Below are positions 50,164-58,570 of a stretch of DNA of 64,000 bases, in pieces (within the stretch, counting starts at the first letter, position 1; every line of letters starts with the position of its first letter). The translations under genes and the position numbers were made by a program. This DNA comes from Fictibacillus arsenicus. Its GTDB lineage: Bacteria; Bacillota; Bacilli; Bacillales; Fictibacillaceae. The stretch covers positions 1,116,001-1,180,000 of the forward strand of contig NZ_CP016761.1 of the NCBI RefSeq assembly GCF_001642935.1. Direction: 5' to 3'. The notes below the pieces were generated by a model, which ran no database searches, was not told where the DNA came from, and was given only the letters and a program-made list of their open reading frames with translations.

Positions 50164-50433
50164 CTACACACGTTGTATTTCTTTTAATATTTTAGTTTCA
50201 CAAAAGTCAATCCCTTGAGCTGTAATCTTAACTAATAAACTTTGGTTAAGTCTTTTAACTTTAATTAATCCTTTTTGATCAAGATAATCGTAAGCAAGGT
50301 TTTCTTCAGGAGCTTTTTTTAATTCATCACTGTTAGTACGATATTCACTACCAATATTAGTAAAGTGATAATCATACAAATCGAACAATATTTTTTCTCT
50401 TAGTGCAATTCGTTCTTCTATAGTTTCTGTCAA
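50164..50433 (-). CDS. Small winged-helix-like protein (89 aa)
   Basis: TTG 50433 has GGGGG seven bases upstream. The sequence IALREKILFDLYDYHFTN, then NLAYDYLDQKGLIKVKRLNQ and LLVKITAQGIDFCE has the helix-helix-wing look of a MarR-like DNA-binding domain. No partner gene. Tentative. Confidence 0.55.
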   Translation of the reverse strand: MTETIEERIALREKILFDLYDYHFTNIGSEYRTNSDELKKAPEENLAYDYLDQKGLIKVKRLNQSLLVKITAQGIDFCETKILKEIQRV

Positions 50434-50633
50434 ACCATTTCCCCCTTTCACCAATTAAATTCAACTATAGGAAACAATTACCTTTAAATAAGTCTTAAAA
50501 AAAGTGTAGCAATAACTAAAAACCAAATAATTTATAGAAAGCGTTGTTTAGTAGTAGGACACTCAGCAGCGCATTTTTTTAATTGAATAATTTATTTAAG
50601 TCACAATTTGAAGCATATAGGATGCTGTATCTT

Positions 50634-50876
50634 TTATATTTCAAACATTACCATTTGACAATGCCGAATCATTTCTTGTAATAGGTCATGATCTCTAAGG
50701 ACAGTCCAAGATATTTCATACTCCCCTGTACTTTCCTTAGCCCTACCTCGATAGTCTTTCTTACCATCTGAAGCAATATAAACATCCCAGATCCAAGTTT
50801 TTGTAACTTTATCATCTTCGCACGTATCTATTTCAATTAAGTAATGGCTCTCTACTGGATATACTCTATGTGCCAA
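50634..50876 (-). CDS. Hypothetical protein (80 aa)
   Basis: TTG 50876 is preceded by AAGGAGG. A soluble mixed alpha/beta protein with an aromatic core (TKTWIWDVYIASDGKKDYRG) and a C-terminal LQEMIRHCQMVMFEI. No family recognised. Confidence 0.55.
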   Translation of the reverse strand: MAHRVYPVESHYLIEIDTCEDDKVTKTWIWDVYIASDGKKDYRGRAKESTGEYEISWTVLRDHDLLQEMIRHCQMVMFEI

Positions 50877-51140
50877 AGTTACACCTCCTTCCGCCTTACT
50901 AATTTCGGCAACAGGAACAATTTCATTTAAACAAAAATAGCAACCAATTCAGTTGCCGTTTTAAATGGTCTGCTTAATATCATATTAACACCTTATAAAC
51001 AAAATGCTCTATTTTATTCTGCCATTTTCTGCCGTTTATCTGACATTTTTTGACTCGTTTTGAGGTAATGGGTTCATTCCTTTAAGATCATCTGCCATTG
51101 TTCCCTTTTTGCTCTAGAATATTGCAGTATCCCTGTAATA

Positions 51141-51205
51141 GTTATTCCATAATCGGGTGCATTACTTTAAGAAGCAGAAGTGCACTTTTTTATTGAAATA
51201 AAGGA
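51141..51205 (+). repeat. GGGTGC hairpin repeat, last copy of the dense stretch
   Basis: TTATTCCATAATCGGGTGCA, then AGAAGCAGAAGTGCACTTTT and TTATTGAAATAAAGG. The preceding 260 bp (50877-51140) show nothing definite. Confidence 0.7.
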
Positions 51206-51242
51206 CTGATACTTAAAATAATTATAGAAAGAGGAATTAATA

Positions 51243-51390
51243 ATGAGTGACTTACTAACGATAATACCATTTAGTCTTTTTCGGGATTTTTGTATGGCTA
51301 ATTTTCTTGACACTTGTAGATATTACTGAAAAGTTGAAAGAACAGAATGATATTTTAAAAGAATTGGTACGTGAGAGAAAAAACAACTAA
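51243..51390 (+). pseudogene. Frameshifted small membrane protein
   Basis: ATG 51243 (GAGG eight bases upstream) opens MSDLLTIIPFSLF and then leaves frame; the +1 frame continues GIFVWLIFLTLVDITEKLKE, then QNDILKELVRERKNN to TAA 51390. An extra base near CTTTTTCGG restores one protein of about 48 residues: one helix plus a charged coiled coil. Either a true frameshift or a sequencing error. Confidence 0.55.
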
Positions 51391-51527
51391 ATGCTAGGAT
51401 ATAAAGACATATTTTTTATAATGTAATAGTGGTTTTGAAAACCAATAGTATTTACCCTGCCATAGTTTTTCATATTGTTATAAATTTGGGAGTAGTTATT
51501 AATAGATGGATAATCTGAACTCATTAA

Positions 51528-51559
51528 AGGGGGCTTTAGTTGAAGCCTCTTATTTTTTT
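51528..51559 (+). terminator. Intrinsic terminator
   Basis: GGGGGCTT/AAGCCTCTT hairpin followed by a long T run, in the 320-bp gap before the DedA gene. Confidence 0.7.
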
Positions 51560-51631
51560 CCTCCATATTATAGAGGTTTTGGTTGCGTGATCACTTTTCG
51601 TCTAAGCTTTTTTAGAGAATTTTATTTTAAT

Positions 51632-51657
51632 AGAAACTTTTTTGAAAAATAGACGTA
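51632..51657 (+). promoter_or_regulatory. ECF sigma-W-like promoter
   Basis: AGAAAC, exactly 16 bases, CGTA, against the sigma-W consensus TGAAAC-N16-CGTA; the T-rich spacer start is also typical. It lies 57 bp before the DedA ATG. Confidence 0.65.
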
Positions 51658-51713
51658 CATGTACAGAGTCTATTAAAAAATGTGCATCTTAGTTTGGATC
51701 AAAGGAGTTTACG

Positions 51714-52322
51714 ATGGAAAATTGGTTAACTAGTATTATGAACGAATTCGGCTATGTTGGCATATTACTGCTGATTGCGCTCGAGAATATTTTTCCGCCC
51801 ATCCCGTCGGAGATCATTTTAACGTTTGGCGGTTTTATGACACAAACCTCAAATCTGAATATTTTAGGAGTTGTCTTATCAGCAACAGCGGGTTCTGTGC
51901 TAGGTGCTTTAGTGCTTTACGGAATCGGTCGGCAGCTGGATGTTGAAGTAATGGAGAAGATCATTGATCGCTGGGGACATATTCTACGACTCACGAAAAA
52001 AGATATTCATAAAGCAGATGCCTGGTTTGACCGTTATGGTCCTTGGACGGTATTCTTTTGCCGATTTATACCGCTCGTCCGGAGTTTGATCTCTATCCCT
52101 GCAGGAATGTCAAACATGAACATGGGTGTGTTCCTTGTCCTTACTACTCTTGGAACCCTGATCTGGAACGTGGTACTCGTAAACCTGGGAGCTTATTTCG
52201 GTGAATCGTGGGATGTTATCGCGCATTACATGGACGTTTATTCGAAAGTGATTTATGTTTTTTTGTTCGTGCTATTCATTGTTTTCATTGGACTTTATAT
52301 AAGGAAACGTCAAAAAAGATAA
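51714..52322 (+). CDS. DedA family membrane protein (UptA/YngC-like)
   Basis: A 202-residue DedA/VTT-domain protein. ALENIFPPIPSEIILTFGGF near the N-terminus and FCRFIPLVRSLISIPAGMSNM are the family's re-entrant motifs with the essential Glu and Arg. B. subtilis UptA (YngC), a DedA protein, recycles undecaprenyl phosphate, and the N-terminal MENW..ALENIFPPIPSE resembles it strongly in my memory. The sigma-W-like promoter fits an envelope-stress role. AAAGGAG precedes the ATG. Confidence 0.88.
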   Translation: MENWLTSIMNEFGYVGILLLIALENIFPPIPSEIILTFGGFMTQTSNLNILGVVLSATAGSVLGALVLYGIGRQLDVEVMEKIIDRWGHILRLTKKDIHKADAWFDRYGPWTVFFCRFIPLVRSLISIPAGMSNMNMGVFLVLTTLGTLIWNVVLVNLGAYFGESWDVIAHYMDVYSKVIYVFLFVLFIVFIGLYIRKRQKR

Positions 52323-52403
52323 ATAATGAAAAATTTTTTGGAAGATGAAATTATTTCGATTATATTTGTTGTAAGAAAATAATAAGCGTTAAGAGGAGGA
52401 ACT

Positions 52404-52775
52404 ATGAAACTAGGTGCATTCTCTGTAAGTTTAACGGTAAAAGATATTCATGCTTCAAAAGAGTTTTACGAGAAACTAGGATTTACAGCTCTTGGAGGAA
52501 ACATCGAACAAAATTGGCTGATTTTAAAGAATGAAAGCTGTGTAATCGGTCTTTTTCAAGGCATGTTTGAAAAAAACATTCTCACATTTAATCCGGGTTG
52601 GAATGAAAATGCCGAAAATCTCGATTCCTTTACAGACGTTCGAGATCTTCAAAAGGAGCTTAAAGCTAAAGGCGTAAAAATGCTGACTGAAGCAGATGAA
52701 AACAGCGAAGGGCCAGCAAGTTTTATAGTAGAAGATCCGGATGGAAATCCGATTCTTTTTGATCAGCATAGATGA
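52404..52775 (+). CDS. VOC family protein (glyoxalase/bleomycin-resistance fold)
   Basis: A 123-residue protein of the vicinal-oxygen-chelate fold. [20 protein letters not shown] and the C-terminal [16 protein letters not shown] are typical; the second babb repeat is [17 protein letters not shown]. Metal ligands cannot be assigned with confidence. GAGGAGG precedes ATG 52404. Its terminator also serves the convergent TOMM operon. Substrate unknown. Confidence 0.87.
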   Translation: MKLGAFSVSLTVKDIHASKEFYEKLGFTALGGNIEQNWLILKNESCVIGLFQGMFEKNILTFNPGWNENAENLDSFTDVRDLQKELKAKGVKMLTEADENSEGPASFIVEDPDGNPILFDQHR

Positions 52776-52806
52776 TCATAGTCCAGCCAGAAAGATAAAC
52801 GTAAAG

Positions 52807-52838
52807 AAGCCTGAGAAAATGATCTCAGGCTTTTTTTA
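52807..52838. terminator. Bidirectional terminator
   Basis: AAGCCTGAGA/TCTCAGGCTT with a six-base loop and T run, shared by the VOC gene and the peptide-modification operon. Confidence 0.85.
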
Positions 52839-54389
52839 GATGTGCAAACTTCCTTGCAATCTCGGATTTGACCGATAATGCCCGATTGGTATATGAAGCA
52901 GACTGGTTCTTCCTCTTTGATTCAATTGAAAGAGCTCATCATACCAAGGTACATTAAATCCTAGTATGGGATGCCCGCCTAACTTTAATGCCGAAGCGGC
53001 CAGTAGCAAAGAATGAGAGAGAATACCCGTTTCCATGTGCTGAATGCGATGCCCTCTAAATCCATAGGCACTTCGATAATGATCCTGATTTCCAACGATG
53101 TTCACGGATAGAGAAATCTGTGCCGTATTAACAAAGTCGGCTAACAGTCCGTCTTGAAGTGCGTTGCGGAAATCTCCTTCAGCTATACCTCTCAATACAT
53201 GCGCTGAACCATCGTAGGCGTATAAGGCGTTTGATAAACCATCAATGTTATATGAACTAAGAGTAAGAGATACCCTGTAAGGAAGCTGCTGAAGACCTTG
53301 ATCAAGATCATTTCGGTAGGAACTCGCAGAAATGGTTTCAAAAAATAGTGCAGACAATGTGTTCAGGCTGATCGGCTTCAAGACGAAATCCAGGCCAGGT
53401 GAGTAGCGGCTACCGCATGCATTTGAGAACTTGTAAGATAACCGATCTACAGAAGGAAGCCTGATAACCGGGTTTCCTCGTTCTTCATGCTGGGTCTTTT
53501 TTATTGTGATTGGAGAAGCAAAAGAATCCATCATGCATGCTTCATTCATCTTAAGCAGCATCGGGTATTCTCTTATTTCCTTCGACCGGACGTAATGCTG
53601 ATGATGGAGCGGTTTCAGTTCAGAGCATAATTTTTCTGCCGATACCGGATCTTGCGCTTCATCACGAAACCAGGTCATTTTTTTATCAACAGAAAGAGGA
53701 ACCACAGCATATACACTTTCTTCGTTTTTGTTGATTCCAATCATATGATTGATGGCACGGTCCAAAAAGTGATAATAGACGCCTGATTCAAAACCGAGCC
53801 GCCGCCCGACTTCAAGCAGCTGACCGATCACAAATCCAGCATCCAAACCATGAAGCCGGTAAGAGAAGTTATGATATTTGAAAAAGTTCTTCCAAAAGAA
53901 AGTTGAGATAAAAACAGCTCCAAAAGAAGAAGAGACGTCACAGCGGTTACCGAGTGCCTGCTTTACATAATCATCAAAATTACCTTCCCGCAAACAAACT
54001 AAACAGTGGTGCGCGACGTCATAATGATAGATTCCAGCAGCCACATCTTCAATTTTTAAATACAAGTAAAGTTCACTTGGATACAGCGCTCCGCCGGATG
54101 GGACAAAACGCCTGCATGCTGTCCATGAGTCCGTTTGGCCAGGAAAAGGGAACGACTCGCTGACTTGAGTAAGTCCAAAACTATACCAAAGAAAGTGGCC
54201 GATGTCTTTTAAAGTTGGTTTCGCCGTTTGTTCAAGTACTTCCGGAATATCTGAATCTAAATGTACAACAGGCAATCCACGATACAGTTTATAGGGAAGA
54301 GGCGCATCGTCCCAGTTCACCTCCCAGTCAGGGGGTGTTATCTTGTCAGTCTCGAAATGAAGTTTATACAAAAATTCATCGAGGTTCAT
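52836..54389 (-). CDS. SagB-type azoline dehydrogenase (TOMM oxidase)
   Basis: A 517-residue protein with two nitroreductase-like halves. Residues about 85-260 (RRFVPSGGALYPSELYLYL, then DAGFVIGQLLEVGRRLG) are the FMN-binding SagB block; a second, more divergent copy follows at about 310-510 (GHRIQHMETGILSHSLLLAA). It would oxidise azoline rings on the precursor peptide to thiazoles or oxazoles. It is last of three maturation genes, 21 bp after the YcaO gene, with AAGGGGG before its ATG. Confidence 0.88.
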   Translation of the reverse strand: MNLDEFLYKLHFETDKITPPDWEVNWDDAPLPYKLYRGLPVVHLDSDIPEVLEQTAKPTLKDIGHFLWYSFGLTQVSESFPFPGQTDSWTACRRFVPSGGALYPSELYLYLKIEDVAAGIYHYDVAHHCLVCLREGNFDDYVKQALGNRCDVSSSFGAVFISTFFWKNFFKYHNFSYRLHGLDAGFVIGQLLEVGRRLGFESGVYYHFLDRAINHMIGINKNEESVYAVVPLSVDKKMTWFRDEAQDPVSAEKLCSELKPLHHQHYVRSKEIREYPMLLKMNEACMMDSFASPITIKKTQHEERGNPVIRLPSVDRLSYKFSNACGSRYSPGLDFVLKPISLNTLSALFFETISASSYRNDLDQGLQQLPYRVSLTLSSYNIDGLSNALYAYDGSAHVLRGIAEGDFRNALQDGLLADFVNTAQISLSVNIVGNQDHYRSAYGFRGHRIQHMETGILSHSLLLAASALKLGGHPILGFNVPWYDELFQLNQRGRTSLLHIPIGHYRSNPRLQGSLHI

Positions 54390-54410
54390 AACGGTTCCCC
54401 CTTGGCTAAC

Positions 54411-56351
54411 TTATGGAAATGGATGAGGATACGGATTAAGCTCCCCATAGGTGAGAGGCTGTTTCACGTAACCGAGTTTTGCAGGCACAGTCAGAACGCG
54501 ATCAAGTCCCTTTAACCGAGTCAAGTGGTGACCAAATGTCATCGGCAGCATCCCTGGTATTACAACTTTTACACAGTGCAGTCCGTTTAGCTTCAGTTCA
54601 GGTCCTGTTTGATCAACAACAATGACTTCTAGATTCAATTTTTTAAACGTTTCTAAGACTCCATTTAGATCATCCAACAAGTCAGCATTTTGACGGACTG
54701 GCTGAAATTCGTCTTTAAAATTTTTATTCATCCGTTTATCTAGCAGAAAGAACATCCGTTTCTCCGCTTCCTTTAAACCGTACAGCATCGAATGATCTTC
54801 CATATGGCGGACGAGATACGAGTCACGAAGCACCTTTTCATATTTTTTGCGGTTCATTACAAACTCATTATCCATGTTAAAAAGCATGCCGGACAGTTCT
54901 TGAACGGCTCCTTTTACCGCTCGAACCGGATCTAGGTGGGCACCCGCTGCACATAGCAGATTCAATCCATCATCCTTCGTATTCTTGGCCATCGCCCAAA
55001 TGCTCGGAATACCATTCTCCGTCGTAGAATTAAACAGATGAATTTCATACCCCGTTATACTCTGAAGGCGGTGGAGCATGAGCTGCAGTTCTGTATCATC
55101 GATCGTCTTGCTATCCAGGCGGGGAATAGGAAGCTGGCCATACCAAGCCATAAGAAACGCATCCCGCTCAACGATCTCGAAGATTCCATATAAAATAGCT
55201 TCCTCTAGGCTTCCGCCAACTGCACAGCCGTTCGATGTTTCGTACACAAATCCTTCACCGCCGCCTAAGCTGTAATAAGCGAACGTCTCAGGAACGAGAA
55301 TCGGCCGCTCCTCTGTTAACGAATATCCCCAAACCCAATGAACGGGGCGGTCTCTATCCAAAGGTTTGAAAGGAAAATGAGATCTCTCATATTGTTCCTT
55401 CGTATGAACGCCGATCGATTCAGGATCCAGCGCATACTTCTCTACCTTTGAATACGGTTCATACACAGTCGTTCGTTTACCTCGCGGCGCATAGCCGCAA
55501 TATCGCTCTAGTCCCTCTAAAATACCGGAGAGCTCACTATGTGCATAAGAATGGGTGCGTCCTGCGTTCAATTCGTTACCCGACAATAATGGAAGATTGA
55601 CGACGGTGTCTGCAAAAGGGGACAGGTAATCATATCGTTTATAATTTAATACACCCGTCCGGCTGTCCAAGTAGTCTTTGCTGAGTACTTTATGGAGTTC
55701 TTCTATTGAGCGGCACCGGTAACTTTCCATTGAAGTTTTTGGGCTTTGCTTCAAATTTATTTTTGCGAAATCCGCTGTATCCTCCGGAAGGCCGCCGCAA
55801 ACTGAACAGTACGGGTCAGGTAAAAAGAAATGGCGGGAAAGCCTGAACGTGTTCAAGTGCAGCAAGAGGATGTGATTCACTGTATGTGTTTTTTCTCCAT
55901 TTAAAAAACGATGAATCTCATCTTGAATGAGAGCAGCAGTTTGAGAGATTCCGAGAATAGAGCCCCACGGATCTCGTAAGCTCTCACTTTGATTCAGCTT
56001 GTATTCTTTGATTTGAAAATGTTCTCTTCGGTCTGGTCCCGTCATAAAATGCCGAAGATCGGCACACTGCGAACAGCCAGGTTCATCAGTCACAACAAGC
56101 GGTCCGATGTTCGCTTCACCAAAGGAAAAGAATGCCCTGAGCCATGGGGTACCACTCGAACCGAATACTTCTTCAGCTTTTAAATGTTCAGCCGGATCCC
56201 ACGAGTCGTGAAGCACCAATCCCAAATTTTCTTTATTTGGGACGGCTTCTTTTACAGAAGCCCAGCGTGCAATTTGATAGGTTTCACGTAAATTCATAGA
56301 TACATAGTCAGCTAACTGTCCGTTTCCAATAATAGCGATGGAGTGTTTCAT
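54411..56351 (-). CDS. TOMM cyclodehydratase: E1-like N-terminus fused to YcaO
   Basis: A 646-residue protein. The N-terminal ~200 residues (HSIAIIGNGQLADYVSMNLR; zinc Cys pairs CSQCADLR and CSVCGG) form an E1-like partner domain. From about 230 on comes YcaO: RTHSYAHSELSGILEGLERY, then NGCAVGGSLEEAILYGIFEI and VERDAF (ATP-binding). It ends in a PYPHPFP proline motif (PxPxP), needed by true azoline-forming YcaO proteins. It would use ATP to cyclise Cys/Ser/Thr in the precursor. Starts at ATG 56351, overlapping the preceding stop by four bases. Confidence 0.92.
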   Translation of the reverse strand: MKHSIAIIGNGQLADYVSMNLRETYQIARWASVKEAVPNKENLGLVLHDSWDPAEHLKAEEVFGSSGTPWLRAFFSFGEANIGPLVVTDEPGCSQCADLRHFMTGPDRREHFQIKEYKLNQSESLRDPWGSILGISQTAALIQDEIHRFLNGEKTHTVNHILLLHLNTFRLSRHFFLPDPYCSVCGGLPEDTADFAKINLKQSPKTSMESYRCRSIEELHKVLSKDYLDSRTGVLNYKRYDYLSPFADTVVNLPLLSGNELNAGRTHSYAHSELSGILEGLERYCGYAPRGKRTTVYEPYSKVEKYALDPESIGVHTKEQYERSHFPFKPLDRDRPVHWVWGYSLTEERPILVPETFAYYSLGGGEGFVYETSNGCAVGGSLEEAILYGIFEIVERDAFLMAWYGQLPIPRLDSKTIDDTELQLMLHRLQSITGYEIHLFNSTTENGIPSIWAMAKNTKDDGLNLLCAAGAHLDPVRAVKGAVQELSGMLFNMDNEFVMNRKKYEKVLRDSYLVRHMEDHSMLYGLKEAEKRMFFLLDKRMNKNFKDEFQPVRQNADLLDDLNGVLETFKKLNLEVIVVDQTGPELKLNGLHCVKVVIPGMLPMTFGHHLTRLKGLDRVLTVPAKLGYVKQPLTYGELNPYPHPFP

Positions 56352-58180
56352 GACTGTTCCTCCTCGCTCAGTGTGACACCGAATATTCCGGCTGTGTGTT
56401 CATTAAGGATGGTTTCGGCTTGCAGCAAGAAGAACTGTGCCCGCACGTTATTCTTTTCTAGTGTTTGAAGTGCTGACGCAAATGTTTCGTGAAGGGACTG
56501 TTCATCCAGGGAAATGACCTGTAATTGCGTTTCACATGGAATGGAATTGACCCTGACACCATAAGGGTTAAACAGGTTTTCATTATTTTGCGTGTCTATT
56601 AAGGCCGTTTTTAATGCTCTCTCTAAAGCCAACTTATTATTCAAGCCAGCACTACCGTACCAATGGTCATTGGTATGCACCCAGACGACAGGAAGACCGA
56701 ACACTTTAACACCGCTATAAACTTTTGTTTCAGGACAAAACTTAGACAGAGACTTTATCAAAAAGCGGCATCGCTCATCATGAATACTGCTTACGTCCAA
56801 CCTAGATGAAGCAGCATATTCCTTTGTCTTCGCTAATGCTTCATGAAGACTGTTCTGCAAAGCTCTGCACATGCTTTCAATTGCCGTTTGACCGGCACCA
56901 GCAGTTAATGTGGGAGAGGCATCCCGGTATAAGCCTTTCACATATGTTTCGATCCCTGAGAGACCAGCCTCAGTTCTTGCTTCATCATGCGTAAGTCCTG
57001 AACAGACAATCTCTGTGCGAGGATCTGCTACCGTAACTTTGCATTGGGATAAAGGAAGCTGCAGCAAATCTTCTTCTTCCCACGTATGAAAAATACCGGT
57101 ATCTCTTGAAGTGATCTGATAAAACAACGATTGGAAATCTTTTTGTGGATGGTTTGTGTCCAACATGTGCACCAGCGGGTCTGGAATGGGCAAAGCTTTC
57201 GTGTTTCCTGTCACTTGAGGATGGGGAATAACAGGGTGCCAGCTGCCCTCGAGTGTTTCTAAGCTAAGTCTGTAAATTAGGCTGTCTTTTTTGCTTTCCT
57301 GTACCCCGGTAATCGTTTTGAAAAGTTCAAAAACCGCCACGTTTGCGAGCATGGAAACAGCGGTTGACGAAGCGGAGCTTATTGCTTCTTCCGTTTGATG
57401 CAGCCGGCGATAAGCGGACTCCCAGCAAGCATTGGATTCCGCAGAAACTATTGGTCCCGCAAATGCAGCATTTTTCTCAATCGTAACGGGTAAAAACGTC
57501 TTGCCCTGGTTTATGCAGAATTTTTGTATCTCGCGCAATTTATTCAAATCATTTCCTTCTGAACCGTAGATGATATAGTCGAACCGCTGCAAGTTTTCAC
57601 TGTTTTTCTCTAACTGTGTGATGGAAATTAAGGTATCGGGATCTGCCGCCTTCACTTTCGCAATCATTTTGTGGAGTCTTTTTTCATCTGTTTCTTGAGT
57701 AGCAAAGATGCTGAACGCAGGAAGACCAGAATCAATCAGTGATTGGACAAGGGAGTGAAGAAGGGACCCGGAACTTAGCACAGCTACCTTCGTCTCACGG
57801 TACTTTTGAAACCGATATGCGCCAGAGTCTTTTAAATAATTGATGTATTCAATCTGTGAAGCGTATTTTGTAAGGATAGACTCGGAAAGCTGGTGGGGAA
57901 GATCCTGACTGACATCACGTACAAAACCATTTTCGAATAAAACGTCCGTAATCTTATACACTTGCTCCTTATAGGGCTCTGGTAAACCGTTTGTTACTTC
58001 ACCGAGCGTCAGACTTCCATCCAACAAGGGAATTAACTTCTCAAGCCACTTTTCAATCGTGCTTCCTTCTATTCTTACAGAGGTTACATTGTTCCGAAGA
58101 TAAACTCCTTTATTGTGTTCCGGATAAATAAAGAGATCTTTTTTCACCTTTAAACACATAGAAGGATTTACTTTGTTCAT
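56348..58180 (-). CDS. TOMM maturation protein, E1-like/docking (thiazole-containing bacteriocin maturation)
   Basis: A 610-residue protein of the 'putative thiazole-containing bacteriocin maturation protein' group. The N-terminal 90 residues (LKVKKDLFIYPEHNKGVYLR) have the look of a peptide-recognition winged helix; a Rossmann-like region with VAVLSSGSLLHSLVQSLIDS follows, and the C-terminal 250 residues resemble a degenerate YcaO-like region (LTHDEARTEAGLSGIETYV). It probably docks the leader peptide. I chose ATG 58180 with GGAGGAG upstream. It is first of the three coupled genes; the precursor gene is 390 bp upstream. Confidence 0.85.
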   Translation of the reverse strand: MNKVNPSMCLKVKKDLFIYPEHNKGVYLRNNVTSVRIEGSTIEKWLEKLIPLLDGSLTLGEVTNGLPEPYKEQVYKITDVLFENGFVRDVSQDLPHQLSESILTKYASQIEYINYLKDSGAYRFQKYRETKVAVLSSGSLLHSLVQSLIDSGLPAFSIFATQETDEKRLHKMIAKVKAADPDTLISITQLEKNSENLQRFDYIIYGSEGNDLNKLREIQKFCINQGKTFLPVTIEKNAAFAGPIVSAESNACWESAYRRLHQTEEAISSASSTAVSMLANVAVFELFKTITGVQESKKDSLIYRLSLETLEGSWHPVIPHPQVTGNTKALPIPDPLVHMLDTNHPQKDFQSLFYQITSRDTGIFHTWEEEDLLQLPLSQCKVTVADPRTEIVCSGLTHDEARTEAGLSGIETYVKGLYRDASPTLTAGAGQTAIESMCRALQNSLHEALAKTKEYAASSRLDVSSIHDERCRFLIKSLSKFCPETKVYSGVKVFGLPVVWVHTNDHWYGSAGLNNKLALERALKTALIDTQNNENLFNPYGVRVNSIPCETQLQVISLDEQSLHETFASALQTLEKNNVRAQFFLLQAETILNEHTAGIFGVTLSEEEQS

Positions 58181-58293
58181 AAGACCACTCCTCCACGAAA
58201 AGCTCATCATCTATTAATATGGATACCTTTTGTCCATTATGTATTTTAAAGTTTGAAGGGAGGGCAAACTTCTTTTACGATAATCGGCTTTTA

Positions 58294-58432
58294 CGGACGC
58301 GTTCTTATATTTATTACACGTTCGCTCAATATCGCTGTCGTTTCACCCCAACTAGTCTCTGTTCCGCACAGGATTGCTGTCGTTTCACGCAAGAAAGCCT
58401 TTGTTTCGCTCAGCCGCATACACTTGCACCTA
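58294..58432 (-). repeat. Periodic 20-21 bp element with hairpin cap, copy D
   Basis: On the minus strand six units (cores such as TGAGCGAAAC and TGCGTGAAAC) begin about every 21 bp; on plus coordinates their cores lie at 58321, 58342, 58363, 58384, 58405 and 58425. The cap has ACACGT (58316-58321) and ACGCGT (58297-58302), 13 bases apart. It lies between the TOMM precursor and its maturation genes, in the same direction as them. Confidence 0.88.
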
Positions 58433-58472
58433 AGAATGACAATTTCATCTGATAAAACACCACGAAAATATG

Positions 58473-58518
58473 AAAAAGCTGACATCAAAGGCCACTTTAT
58501 GTACCTTTTGAGTCAGCT
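58473..58518 (-). terminator. TGAC/GTCA terminator of the precursor gene
   Basis: On the minus strand AGCTGAC pairs with GTCAGCT, followed by TTTTTC. The loop has CAAAAGG and CCTTTG as an inner stem. It ends the precursor transcript and precedes periodic element D. Confidence 0.8.
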
Positions 58519-58570
58519 TCAAGTCCTTTTTCTTAATTAAAGCACCATATTATCATGTCTCAAGAGCTAA

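Noticed and set aside
40555-51205. True chromosomal integron
   Set aside because: No integrase gene and no convincing paired attC R'/R'' sites were seen; only the cassette-like layout is supported.
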